Assembly: GCF_017942085.1 (NCBI RefSeq)
Contig: NZ_JAGKSP010000005.1
Span: forward strand, 62,001-126,000
Direction: 5' to 3'
Source: Paenibacillus lignilyticus
Lineage (GTDB): Bacteria; Bacillota; Bacilli; Paenibacillales; Paenibacillaceae
DNA length: 64,000 nt
The translations under genes and the position numbers were made by a program. The notes under the pieces were generated by a model. It saw only the letters and a list, made by a program, of their open reading frames with translations, did no database searches and was not told the DNA's origin. Numbering within the stretch: the first letter of the stretch is position 1; each line of letters opens with the position of its first letter. Of this stretch, positions 34,961 through 43,326 are shown piece after piece.

Positions 34961-35251
34961 ATGACTACCGGATTAGATGAACTTAGACAAAACATTGATA
35001 GCATCGATAATGAGCTGGTTGCGCTGCTTGCTAAGCGATTCCAACTAACGGAAGAAGTAGGGCACTACAAAGCGATCCACAATCTACAAGCTCAAGATGC
35101 GAGCCGTGAAGCGAAGCAGTTTCTCAAAATCGTACAATTGTCGGAAGCGCACGGACTAAACGCTGCCTATGCAACAGCTATATTCAGATGTGTGATGGAT
35201 CAAGTGATCGCGAGGCACGAAGAGTTGAGAAACGTGAGTGTGCCTCGGTAA
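34961..35251 (+). CDS. aroQ: AroQ-type chorismate mutase
   Basis: The 96-residue helical protein matches AroQ: LDELRQNIDSIDNELVALLAKRFQLTEEVGHYK and the SREAKQFL helix. It rearranges chorismate to prephenate. The glutamine that closes the E. coli active site (Q88) seems replaced in DQVIARHEE, so activity should be tested. GGAGAGAC precedes ATG 34961 and a terminator follows. It lies just before the sigma-54 gabT promoter but in its own unit. Confidence 0.83.
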   Translation: MTTGLDELRQNIDSIDNELVALLAKRFQLTEEVGHYKAIHNLQAQDASREAKQFLKIVQLSEAHGLNAAYATAIFRCVMDQVIARHEELRNVSVPR

Positions 35252-35290
35252 CGGAATCGCAGTAACGGAGATTCAAATGCAGCTTGAAGG

Positions 35291-35325
35291 AAAGACGCCG
35301 CAGAAATGGAGGCGTCTTTTTCTTG
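35291..35325 (+). terminator. Rho-independent terminator
   Basis: AAAGACGCC pairs with GGCGTCTTT over an 11-base loop and is followed by T-rich sequence. It separates the chorismate mutase gene from the sigma-54 promoter. Confidence 0.85.
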
Positions 35326-35338
35326 TTTTCGGAGAGGT

Positions 35339-35354
35339 TGGCATGGAAATTGCT
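35339..35354 (+). promoter_or_regulatory. Sigma-54 (-24/-12) promoter of gabT operon
   Basis: TGGCATGGAAATTGCT matches the TGGCAC-N5-TTGCW consensus, with the invariant GG and GC ten bases apart. The start of transcription is predicted near 35365, leaving about 55 bases before the gabT start codon. Confidence 0.85.
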
Positions 35355-35419
35355 CATTCAGCTGGCAGAGGGAAATGCAGGAGACCAGTTCGCGCGGAGG
35401 CGCGGAAGGAGCGCGTAGA

Positions 35420-36781
35420 ATGAAGAAGCATAGAGCTTACGTATCCGTTACGGCACCATTTCCAGGACCTAAGGCGAGAGCGCTGCTGGAGAAGCGAAAG
35501 CAATATGTACCGCTGGGCATCGGCAATACGACGCCGATCTTTGTGCAGCAGGCCGGCGGCGCACAGGTGACAGACGTGGACGGCAACGTATTCCTTGATT
35601 TTGCCGGTGCGATCGGTACACTTAATGTCGGGCATTGTCCGCCCGAGGTTGTCGATGCTGTACAGAAACAAGCCTCACAGTATATCCATACCAGCTTTCA
35701 TGTGGCCATGTATGAACCCTATGTCCGGCTGGCGGAGAAATTAGCGGAGATTACTCCGGGTGATTATCCGAAGAAAACCATTCTGCTGAACAGCGGTGCC
35801 GAGGCGGTAGAGAACGCCGTTAAGATTGCACGGAAGTTCACGGGAAAGCCCGGCATCGTGTCATTCACGCGCGGCTTTCATGGACGTACTTTGCTCGGCA
35901 TGTCGCTTACCAGTAAAGTAAGACCGTACAAATATCGGATGGGGCCGTTTGCGCCTGCAACTTATAAAGCTATGTATCCCTATCCGCTGCATAGGCCCGA
36001 GGGAATGACGGAAGACCAGTATGCTGCTTTCTGCGTGGCACAATTCGAGGACTTTCTATTGACGGAAGCCGCTCCCGAAGAGCTGGCAGCCGTTATTATG
36101 GAACCGGTGCAGGGCGAGGGAGGCTTCATCGTTCCGCCTGTTTCGTTCGTGAAAGGCATCTATGAGGTATGCCGAAGAAATCAGATTCTGTTTATCTGTG
36201 ATGAAATTCAAACCGGCTTCGGTCGAACGGGAACGATGTTTGCTTCGAGCTATTTTGGCATCGAGCCCGATCTGATTACGATGTCCAAATCTCTCGCTGC
36301 GGGCATACCGCTCAGCGCCGTTACCGGGCGTTCAGCGATTATGGATGCCCCGGCTCCGGGCGAAATCGGCGGCACGTACGGTGGCAGTCCGATCGGATGC
36401 GCAGCGGCGCTTGCCGTGATCGAGAAGATAGAGAGAGAGCAGCTCTGTGATCGCGCGCTGGCAATCGGAAGCCGAATCATCGATTGCTTCACAGCACTTC
36501 AAGAACGAGTTCCTGTTATAGCGGAAGTGCGCGGCCTGGGCGCGATGTGCGGTGTTGAATTTATCGATCCTTCGTCCAAGAAGCCGATGAAGGAATTTAC
36601 GGCGAAGGTCATTCAGGCTTCCTATGAAGCAGGCGTCATCTTACTGAGTGCGGGCATTTACGGCAATGTGGTTCGTTTCTTGGCGCCGCTGGTTATAACG
36701 GATGAACAGCTGCAAGAGGGGCTGGACATCCTAAGCGAAATTGTGCTTCAACTCTATTCGAAGGAACATCTAAGCAAATAA
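35420..36781 (+). CDS. gabT: 4-aminobutyrate aminotransferase-type class III aminotransferase
   Basis: The 453-residue PLP enzyme has LLNSGAEAVENAVKIAR, GFHGRTLLGMSLT, IMEPVQGEGGF, FICDEIQTGFGRTG and the Schiff-base lysine of TMSKSLAAGIPLSAV, as in GabT. It should transfer the amino group of GABA to 2-oxoglutarate, giving succinate semialdehyde. ATG 35420 follows GGAAGGAG and an earlier in-frame extension lies upstream of the sigma-54 start point. It is the first gene of a gabT-aldehyde dehydrogenase-rpoN unit. Confidence 0.92.
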   Translation: MKKHRAYVSVTAPFPGPKARALLEKRKQYVPLGIGNTTPIFVQQAGGAQVTDVDGNVFLDFAGAIGTLNVGHCPPEVVDAVQKQASQYIHTSFHVAMYEPYVRLAEKLAEITPGDYPKKTILLNSGAEAVENAVKIARKFTGKPGIVSFTRGFHGRTLLGMSLTSKVRPYKYRMGPFAPATYKAMYPYPLHRPEGMTEDQYAAFCVAQFEDFLLTEAAPEELAAVIMEPVQGEGGFIVPPVSFVKGIYEVCRRNQILFICDEIQTGFGRTGTMFASSYFGIEPDLITMSKSLAAGIPLSAVTGRSAIMDAPAPGEIGGTYGGSPIGCAAALAVIEKIEREQLCDRALAIGSRIIDCFTALQERVPVIAEVRGLGAMCGVEFIDPSSKKPMKEFTAKVIQASYEAGVILLSAGIYGNVVRFLAPLVITDEQLQEGLDILSEIVLQLYSKEHLSK

Positions 36782-36795
36782 AGGAGGATTAGCGG

Positions 36796-38223
36796 ATGGT
36801 AAAGAAGCAGCTCTATATTGGTGGACAGTGGTTGGAGGCCAAGTCCTACACGAAGTTGTCAGAGCCGTACTCCGGTCAGGAATTAGCTGAAATTCCGTTC
36901 GCTGACCGAGAGGAGACGGAGCGCGCAATCGAAGCCGCGTACTTGGCAAGGGGCGTAATGGCGAAGCTGCCCGCTCATAAACGGGCTGCGATATTGGAGA
37001 CATTAAGCCGCCTTCTTAGTGAGCGTGCAGAGGAGGCTGCCCGCATCATCGCATTGGAAGCGGCCAAACCGCTCAAGGCGGCAAAGGCTGAAGTGGATCG
37101 CACCATTCAGACGTATAAGTTTGCTGCGGAAGAAGCGAAACGCTTAAGCGGCGAAATGATTCCGCTGGATGCAGCTCCCGGCGGCGAAGGGCGAATCGCT
37201 TATACGATGAAAGAGCCGATTGGTGTGATCGGCGCGATTACGCCGTTTAATTTTCCGATGAATCTGGTCGCTCATAAAGTAGGACCGGCGATTGCGTCCG
37301 GGAACACAATCGTGCTTAAACCGGCATCCCAAACGCCGCTATCCGCATTTTTCTTGGCCGAATTGCTGGAGGAAGCGGGGCTGCCTGCCGGTGCGCTGAA
37401 TGTGGTCACGGGCTCCGGTTCCGTTATAGGCGATGTCATCGTGAAGGATGATCGAGTGAAGGCGATCTCGTTCACGGGCAGCCCGAAGGTCGGGATCGGC
37501 ATCCGCAATCGTGCCGGATTGAAGCGTGTGGCGCTTGAGCTGGGTTCGAACTCCGCGTTAATAATCGATAAAGGAGTTCAGTTATCCAAAGTGATATCTC
37601 GCTGCGTGGCCGGCGCGTTCTCTTACCAAGGCCAGGTGTGTATTTCGTTGCAGCGCATTTATGTGCACGCGGATAGCTATGATGAGTTCGTTGCTCGATT
37701 CTGTGAAGCTGCGTCTAAGCTCAAGGCAGGCGATCCGCTTGATCCGGATACGGATCTCTCCGCCATGATCACGCTAGGAGACGTTAGCCGCGCATTGTCA
37801 TGGATAGACGAAGCGGTCGAGCAAGGAGCAATCGTTGCATGCGGCGGACGGACTTCTTCCGCTCAAATTTTACAGCCTACCGTGCTTCTGGAAGTGGATC
37901 GATCGGCAAAAATATGCTGCGAGGAAGCATTCGCTCCAATCGTACTCATTAATCGCATTCGGGACGTGGAGGAAGGGATCGCGCACATTAACGATTCCAG
38001 ATACGGTCTTCATGCCGGGATCTATACCGACAATATTCATACGGCGCTCGATGCCGCGGAGAAGCTGCATGTAGGCGGCGTCCTGATTAACGATATCCCT
38101 ACGTTCAGGGTGGATCATATGCCTTATGGCGGCGTGAAAGAAAGCGGGCTCGGACGTGAGGGCGTTAAATACGCAATCGGTGAAATGACGGAAATCAAAA
38201 CCGTTATTATTAATCGGACCTAG
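36796..38223 (+). CDS. gabD: NAD(P)-dependent aldehyde dehydrogenase, probable succinate semialdehyde dehydrogenase
   Basis: The 475-residue enzyme has GAITPFNFPMNLVAHKVGPAI, FTGSPKVGIGI, the general-base glutamate in LELGSNSALI and the nucleophile cysteine in YQGQVCISLQRIYV. Position right after gabT suggests oxidation of succinate semialdehyde to succinate, though the branch could act on related aldehydes. AAAGGAGG precedes ATG 36796. The rpoN gene begins 50 bases after its stop. Confidence 0.88.
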   Translation: MVKKQLYIGGQWLEAKSYTKLSEPYSGQELAEIPFADREETERAIEAAYLARGVMAKLPAHKRAAILETLSRLLSERAEEAARIIALEAAKPLKAAKAEVDRTIQTYKFAAEEAKRLSGEMIPLDAAPGGEGRIAYTMKEPIGVIGAITPFNFPMNLVAHKVGPAIASGNTIVLKPASQTPLSAFFLAELLEEAGLPAGALNVVTGSGSVIGDVIVKDDRVKAISFTGSPKVGIGIRNRAGLKRVALELGSNSALIIDKGVQLSKVISRCVAGAFSYQGQVCISLQRIYVHADSYDEFVARFCEAASKLKAGDPLDPDTDLSAMITLGDVSRALSWIDEAVEQGAIVACGGRTSSAQILQPTVLLEVDRSAKICCEEAFAPIVLINRIRDVEEGIAHINDSRYGLHAGIYTDNIHTALDAAEKLHVGGVLINDIPTFRVDHMPYGGVKESGLGREGVKYAIGEMTEIKTVIINRT

Positions 38224-38273
38224 CCCATCGCGAATATACTATAAGAAATCCACCCGCAAAGCAGGTGATTCTT

Positions 38274-39608
38274 ATGACTTCCCGGTATGGGTTCGGGATG
38301 TATCAGCAGCAGAAGCCCCATATGCATATGTCACCTCAGCTGCAGCAGGCGATCAAAATTTTGCAGCTGCCGACTTCGGATTTGCTTGAATTTCTTCAAA
38401 GTGAGCTTGAAGATAATCCGTTTCTGGAAGCAATGGATGGGCACGGAGGAGCCGGACTGGGCGTGGATTGGTCACGAGGTCCGCGAAGTGCGGCTCCGCT
38501 TGATTACCTTGCGGCAGATCAGGGCCTTACGCTGGAGAAACACTTGAACGAACAGCTTCGTTTCGATTCGGAGATCTCCGGTGCATTGAGAAAAGTAGTT
38601 GACTTCGTCATCGGAAATTTAGATGCGAATGGTTATTTGGACTGCCCGCCGGAGCAGATTGCGGGCGAACTGAGGATAGCGCTTAGTGAGGTTGAGCAAG
38701 CGTTAAGTTATGTGCAAGGCCTGGAGCCTGCAGGAGTGGGTGCCAGAAATTTGGCAGAGTGTTTGCTGCTGCAAGTGAGGCGAACGGAGGGCTTCAGCCC
38801 GCTGGTCGTCACTTTGATCACTTCCCATCTGGAAGCGGTTGCGGATTATCACATTCCGAAATTAATGCGCTTGCTGCATGTCTCGCAGGAAGAGATCGTA
38901 TCGGCAATCAGGTTCATTAAATCGCTGAATCCCAGGCCCGGAGCAGCCTATCAGTCGAGGCACGCGGATTACATCATCCCGGATGTGCTCATTCGCATGG
39001 TAGGTGATCAGTTTGTCGTTTCCGTCCAAGAGTCGGCAGCGCCAAGGCTGAGGGTGAACTCGAATTATGAAGGGATCGCGAAAGAGCTGGGGAGGTCGGA
39101 TGAATCGGGCCGGTATTTACTGGCGAAACGAAGTGCCGCCGCATTCCTGCTCAAATGCTTGGAACAGCGCAGGCTTACGCTATTGAGGGTGACAAGAGCA
39201 ATCGTGGAAGAACAGGAGGCTTTTTTTCGAGGTGGTGCGGATCATCTTAAACCGATGGTGCTTAAGCATATTGCGGAGAAAGTCGACTTGCATGAATCGA
39301 CGGTCAGCCGAGCGGTTGCAGGCAAATATGCGCAGACGCCATGGGGTACCTACGAGCTTGGTTATTTCTTTCCGTCCGGCTTCAACAGCGGGCAGGAAGA
39401 TGCGGCCACAGCGGAGCGCGTAAAGGCGAAGCTCCGGGAGATGGTGGAGCAGGAAGCGGGCGGTGCGCCCTATTCCGATCAGCAGCTGGCTCTACTGCTC
39501 GAAGGGGAAGGCATTCCAATATCCCGGCGAACCGTCGCCAAGTATCGGGAGGAGCTTGGCATTGCCTCCTCCTTCAAACGTAAACGAACTAAGGAGCAAG
39601 GGCGGTAA
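38274..39608 (+). CDS. rpoN: RNA polymerase sigma-54 factor
   Basis: The 444-residue protein has the Gln/Leu-rich region I (MYQQQKPHMHMSPQLQQAIKILQLPTSDLLEFLQSELEDNP), a core-binding middle, the helix-turn-helix LHESTVSRAVAGKYAQTPWG and the RpoN box ISRRTVAKYREELGI at the end. It directs core polymerase to -24/-12 promoters and needs an AAA+ activator. ATG 38274 follows GCAGGTGA. It follows gabD by 50 bases with a weak TATACT between, so it may be read from the sigma-54 gabT promoter, its own promoter, or both. Confidence 0.96.
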   Translation: MTSRYGFGMYQQQKPHMHMSPQLQQAIKILQLPTSDLLEFLQSELEDNPFLEAMDGHGGAGLGVDWSRGPRSAAPLDYLAADQGLTLEKHLNEQLRFDSEISGALRKVVDFVIGNLDANGYLDCPPEQIAGELRIALSEVEQALSYVQGLEPAGVGARNLAECLLLQVRRTEGFSPLVVTLITSHLEAVADYHIPKLMRLLHVSQEEIVSAIRFIKSLNPRPGAAYQSRHADYIIPDVLIRMVGDQFVVSVQESAAPRLRVNSNYEGIAKELGRSDESGRYLLAKRSAAAFLLKCLEQRRLTLLRVTRAIVEEQEAFFRGGADHLKPMVLKHIAEKVDLHESTVSRAVAGKYAQTPWGTYELGYFFPSGFNSGQEDAATAERVKAKLREMVEQEAGGAPYSDQQLALLLEGEGIPISRRTVAKYREELGIASSFKRKRTKEQGR

Positions 39609-40487
39609 CTAGTGCTCCGAGAGTATTTTGCACCACAAATTCATATCCTCGAACTTATCGTAAATATCGCAATTCTTCGTCAGACGGCCATGATAGTCGT
39701 AGCCCAGTTGAAATAATGCGGCATTCATGCCGAAGGACAATGCGCGAGAGAGCGAATAAGCGGAGCGGATATTCCGCCGGAGTAAATCCTCTTCCAGCAC
39801 TAGGAGCAGCTGCCGCATCAAACCGTGTCCGCGATAGGCGGGCAAAGTCAGACAATCTGTGAGTTCCGCGTTGCGGTATTTGGTGTTGATTTCAGCTGAG
39901 GCCGCGCTGATGATTCGTCCGTCATGCACCACGACATAAAACACCGTACCTTCTTCCATAACATGAGCCACATATGCGGAGTCATTCATCGGAATGGGGT
40001 AGGTTTGAAAAATTTGTCCATATAGAGAGGCCAGCTCCTGCGAATCCTGAGCTGCGGCACAGCGAATGGTGAACGTATCCGCCAGCGGTTCTCTGTCAGG
40101 CTTCGGATGTAGCGCAAGTACTTGCTCCAGTATGTGATCCTCTTCGATCCAGTGGTCGCTCGAGCGCCTCGTGAGGTCGGTATATCTGGCCATGCAATAG
40201 GCATCTTGACCATCATAATACCCCTTGTAAATCCCTTCCAGCATATAGCCCCTAGCCATAAAGGATCGCATATCCTGTTCGCGCGCCTTTACGAACAGCT
40301 TCGTAAACGATGCATTGCCCATTAAATCCGCGAGACGGTCGCACAGAGCATCCAAATTTCCCACGTAGTCGTAATCATCGACCCGCAGCCGCATGTTGAA
40401 TTCATCTCTGCATAATTGAAGGGTGAAGTTCGTACCCTGTTCGGTTTCCATCGCATAATATTGCTTATCGTTCGGCTTCGATTCCAT
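39609..40487 (-). CDS. ablB: Beta-lysine N6-acetyltransferase
   Basis: The 292-residue protein matches AblB/YodP: a lyase-like N-terminal half (FTLQLCRDEFNMRLRVDDY, RGYMLEGIYKGYYDGQDAYCMARY) and a C-terminal GNAT domain with CLTLPAYRGHGLMRQLL and YSLSRALSFGMNAALFQLGY. It acetylates beta-lysine made by KamA. It converges with rpoN, their stops abutting. A sigma-54 promoter lies 48 bases upstream of ATG 40487, predicting a 37-base leader. Confidence 0.9.
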   Translation of the reverse strand: MESKPNDKQYYAMETEQGTNFTLQLCRDEFNMRLRVDDYDYVGNLDALCDRLADLMGNASFTKLFVKAREQDMRSFMARGYMLEGIYKGYYDGQDAYCMARYTDLTRRSSDHWIEEDHILEQVLALHPKPDREPLADTFTIRCAAAQDSQELASLYGQIFQTYPIPMNDSAYVAHVMEEGTVFYVVVHDGRIISAASAEINTKYRNAELTDCLTLPAYRGHGLMRQLLLVLEEDLLRRNIRSAYSLSRALSFGMNAALFQLGYDYHGRLTKNCDIYDKFEDMNLWCKILSEH

Positions 40488-40534
40488 GATGGCTGATCCC
40501 CCAATCCCGTTTCCGTTATTCTACATGGATTGGA

Positions 40535-40550
40535 TGCAAAATCAATGCCA
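40535..40550 (-). promoter_or_regulatory. Sigma-54 (-24/-12) promoter of ablB
   Basis: Reading the minus strand, TGGCATTGATTTTGCA keeps the GG-N10-GC frame of sigma-54 promoters. Transcription is predicted to start near 40524. Confidence 0.8.
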
Positions 40551-40582
40551 GATTCGTGAATTCGTTGGTTACCCGCACAAGT

Positions 40583-40598
40583 TGGCACCGAAATTGCA
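40583..40598 (+). promoter_or_regulatory. Sigma-54 (-24/-12) promoter of the yodT operon
   Basis: TGGCACCGAAATTGCA is nearly the consensus, with GG and GC ten bases apart. The predicted start near 40609 excludes the ATG at 40605 and supports TTG 40641. It lies 32 bases from the divergent ablB promoter. Confidence 0.87.
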
Positions 40599-40640
40599 GC
40601 AATAATGGGCATGATGATAGGCCGATTGGAGGGAAAACGA

Positions 40641-41975
40641 TTGACGCGGGAACATTTGATCAAACCGCTGTTAAGTGCCCACTATCCGAAGATTGATTAT
40701 GGCAAAGGTGTATTTCTGTACGATGAGCATGGAAAAGCATACTTGGATGCTTCGTCGGGCGCCGTCACAGCCGGAATCGGGCATGGGGTGCAAGAGGTCA
40801 TCGATGCCATGCTGGCGCAAGCACAGAAGGTCTCTTTCGTCTATCGGTCCCAATTTACGAGCGAACCGGCGGAACGGCTTGCGAAGCGGCTCAGCGATCT
40901 GGCGCCTGGCCATGATTACTGGTCCTTCTTCGTAAACAGCGGGTCGGAGGCAACGGAAACCGCGATGAAGATTGCCATTCAATATTGGCAGGAGCAAGGT
41001 CGACTCGGCAAAAATAAAGTCATTTCCAGACGGATGAGCTACCACGGCATCACGCTTGGAGCTTTGTCGATGTCCGGCCATGTCACCAGGAGACGGCGGT
41101 TTATTCCGCTGCTTGAGGAGCTGCCTATAGTAGCAGCGCCTTATTGTTATCGATGTCCGTACCAGTTGTCGGCTGCGAGCTGCGGGCAATCTTGCGCGGA
41201 TGATCTGGAAACGAATATTAAGCGAATCGGCGCTGACCATATTGCGGCTTTCATCGCGGAGCCGATTATTGGAGCGGCCGGAGGAGCTGTCGTCCCGCCG
41301 GCGGGCTACTACGAGCGGATAAAAGCGATCTGCGAGCAATACGACATTCTGTTTATCGCCGATGAGGTCATGACCGGCATTGCCCGCACCGGAACGATGT
41401 TCGGGATGGAGCACTGGGGCGTTGAGCCGGATTTGATCGCCTTAGGTAAAGGACTTAGCGCGGGCTATACGCCGATCGCCGCCACGCTGGTGAAGGACCG
41501 GGTCATGGAGCCCATTCTGGCCGGCTCGCAGATTGTCATGTCCGGCCATACCTTTAGCGCGAATCCGCAATCTGCGGCTACAGCATTGGCCGTTCTCGAT
41601 TACATCGCGGCTCGGCAGCTTGTGGATGCCGCCGAGGAGAAAGGCCGTTATCTGCGTCAAAAGCTGGAGAGAATCGCAGCTAACCGCGCAATCATTGGCG
41701 ATGTTCGCGGCAAAGGGCTGCTGCTCGGGCTGGAGTTTGTCGCCGACCGGGCCAGCAAGCGGATTTTCCCGGTTTCGCTTGGTGTAACGACGCGGCTTGT
41801 GGAGCGCGCGCAGAGCAAAGGGCTGCTCGTCTACCCTGCGGCCGGAGGCGTGGACGGTGAAGGCGATGCCGTCATCGTCGCACCACCGTTGGTGATTACA
41901 ACGGAAGAGATTGACCTGCTGGCTTCGCTGCTGGAAGAGTCGATCGCGGAAGTGATGGGGGAGGTCATGGGCTGA
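40641..41975 (+). CDS. yodT: Class III aminotransferase of beta-lysine degradation (YodT-like)
   Basis: The 444-residue PLP enzyme has FVNSGSEATETAMKIA, MSYHGITLGALSMSG, FIADEVMTGIARTG and the lysine of LIALGKGLSAGYTPIAATL. In B. subtilis the orthologous yodT heads the kam operon, so transamination of N6-acetyl-beta-lysine to a 3-keto acid is inferred. TTG 40641 follows GGAGGGAAA and lies after the predicted sigma-54 start point. Its stop overlaps the next start (ATGA). Cysteines CYRCPYQLSAASCGQSC near residue 172 form a small cluster. Confidence 0.9.
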   Translation: MTREHLIKPLLSAHYPKIDYGKGVFLYDEHGKAYLDASSGAVTAGIGHGVQEVIDAMLAQAQKVSFVYRSQFTSEPAERLAKRLSDLAPGHDYWSFFVNSGSEATETAMKIAIQYWQEQGRLGKNKVISRRMSYHGITLGALSMSGHVTRRRRFIPLLEELPIVAAPYCYRCPYQLSAASCGQSCADDLETNIKRIGADHIAAFIAEPIIGAAGGAVVPPAGYYERIKAICEQYDILFIADEVMTGIARTGTMFGMEHWGVEPDLIALGKGLSAGYTPIAATLVKDRVMEPILAGSQIVMSGHTFSANPQSAATALAVLDYIAARQLVDAAEEKGRYLRQKLERIAANRAIIGDVRGKGLLLGLEFVADRASKRIFPVSLGVTTRLVERAQSKGLLVYPAAGGVDGEGDAVIVAPPLVITTEEIDLLASLLEESIAEVMGEVMG

Positions 41976-42700
41976 TGACGAAACAGAAGACGATCGCCAT
42001 CGATGCTGCGCTTGGGTGGATCGTAGATGGCTGCACGCTGATGTACGGCGGATTCGGCGGAATCGGGACGCCGCCGACACTTGTTGAAGCGATTTTGGAT
42101 AAAGGGGTACGGGACATCACCTTAATCGGCAACGATACCGGGTTTCCGTGGATTGGCATCGGTCGCTTGGTCACCGAAGGCCGCGTTCGGAAAGTGATCA
42201 CTTCACATATCGGGTCCAATCCAAACGCAGGTCGCATGATGGAGGATGGCCGAATGGAAGTGATTTTCTATCCGCAAGGTACATTGGCAGAGAAGATCCG
42301 GGCAGGCGGCGTGGGGCTGGGCGGCATTCTCGTGGATGTGGGGATTGGCACTACTTTGGAAATAGGCAAGGAGAAGGTCATCGTGGACGGCAAAACCTAC
42401 CTGGTCGAGCCGGCGCTCACAGCAGACGTGGCTATCGTTCATGCCTTAAAGGCCGACGAATATGGGAATTTGACCTATGACAAAAGCGGCCGCAACTTCA
42501 ACCCGCTGGTAGCCATGGCAGGAACGCGGACGATCGCGGAGGCGGATGAAATCGTTCCGATCGGCGCGCTTGATCCGGAGAGCATCGTGACACCCGGCAT
42601 CTTCGTTGATGCCGTCGTTGCAGGGAAAGGAGTGAACTGGCAATGGGTGTGGGAGAAACAAGCCGCGACCGGATTGCAAGGCGAGCCGCCCGTGAAATAA
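41975..42700 (+). CDS. yodS: CoA-transferase subunit A (YodS-like)
   Basis: The 241-residue protein is a family I CoA-transferase alpha subunit: TLMYGGFGGIGTPPTLVEAI, ITLIGNDTG and GGILVDVGIGTTLEIGK. It pairs with the next gene, and their coding regions overlap by 58 bases, consistent with a fixed stoichiometry. By context it exchanges CoA between an acyl-CoA and acetoacetate or another acid in the beta-lysine pathway. Confidence 0.9.
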   Translation: MTKQKTIAIDAALGWIVDGCTLMYGGFGGIGTPPTLVEAILDKGVRDITLIGNDTGFPWIGIGRLVTEGRVRKVITSHIGSNPNAGRMMEDGRMEVIFYPQGTLAEKIRAGGVGLGGILVDVGIGTTLEIGKEKVIVDGKTYLVEPALTADVAIVHALKADEYGNLTYDKSGRNFNPLVAMAGTRTIAEADEIVPIGALDPESIVTPGIFVDAVVAGKGVNWQWVWEKQAATGLQGEPPVK

Positions 42701-43305
42701 AAGATGGCATGGTCGTCAATTTGGGAATCGGCATTCCGACGAGAGTGGCCGATTTCATTCCGGAAGGTATCCATGTGACCTTCCATGCGGAGAACGGAAT
42801 CTTAGGAACGGGACCGACGCCGTCGGCCGGCGAGGAAGATGGATTTCTGTGCAATGCCGGAGGTTATCCGGTAACGCTCGCGATCGGCGCGTCTTATTGC
42901 GATAGTGCGATCGCTTTTGCCATGATTCGCCGAGGTTGTATTGATATGACGGTGTTAGGCGCGCTTGAGGTCAGCGAACAAGGGGATTTGGCGAATTGGA
43001 TCGTACCGGGTAAACGGACGGCGGGAATCGGTGGCGCGATGGAGCTGGCGCAGAAAGCGAAACGCGTTGTAGCTGTCATGAATCATGTTAATCGCGACGG
43101 CCAGTCGAAGATTAAGAAGCAATGCGAGCTGCCGCTCACAGCGCAGCGCTGCGTTGATTTTATCATTACGGAAATGGCGGTCATGGAAGTGACGGATGAG
43201 GGTCTAGTGCTGAAGGAAGTGATGTCTCCTTTCACGATCGAGGACGTAATCAGCTGCACCGAGGCCACGCTCCTCATACCGGACAAAGTGGATTACATCA
43301 CGTAG
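42643..43305 (+). CDS. yodR: CoA-transferase subunit B (YodR-like)
   Basis: The 220-residue beta subunit contains VNLGIGIPTRVADFIP and the catalytic glutamate in FHAENGILGTGP, plus GALEVSEQGDLANWIVPGK. AAAGGAGTG precedes ATG 42643 inside the alpha-subunit gene. Together they form the CoA-transferase expected after keto-acid cleavage. The gene order yodT-yodS-yodR-yodQ is the same as in B. subtilis. Confidence 0.92.
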   Translation: MGVGETSRDRIARRAAREIKDGMVVNLGIGIPTRVADFIPEGIHVTFHAENGILGTGPTPSAGEEDGFLCNAGGYPVTLAIGASYCDSAIAFAMIRRGCIDMTVLGALEVSEQGDLANWIVPGKRTAGIGGAMELAQKAKRVVAVMNHVNRDGQSKIKKQCELPLTAQRCVDFIITEMAVMEVTDEGLVLKEVMSPFTIEDVISCTEATLLIPDKVDYIT

Positions 43306-43326
43306 CCGATGAAGGAGGCGGACAGC

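Noticed and set aside
40605..40640. ATG 40605 as start of yodT
   Set aside because: It lies upstream of the transcription start expected from the sigma-54 promoter, and TTG 40641 has the ribosome site.
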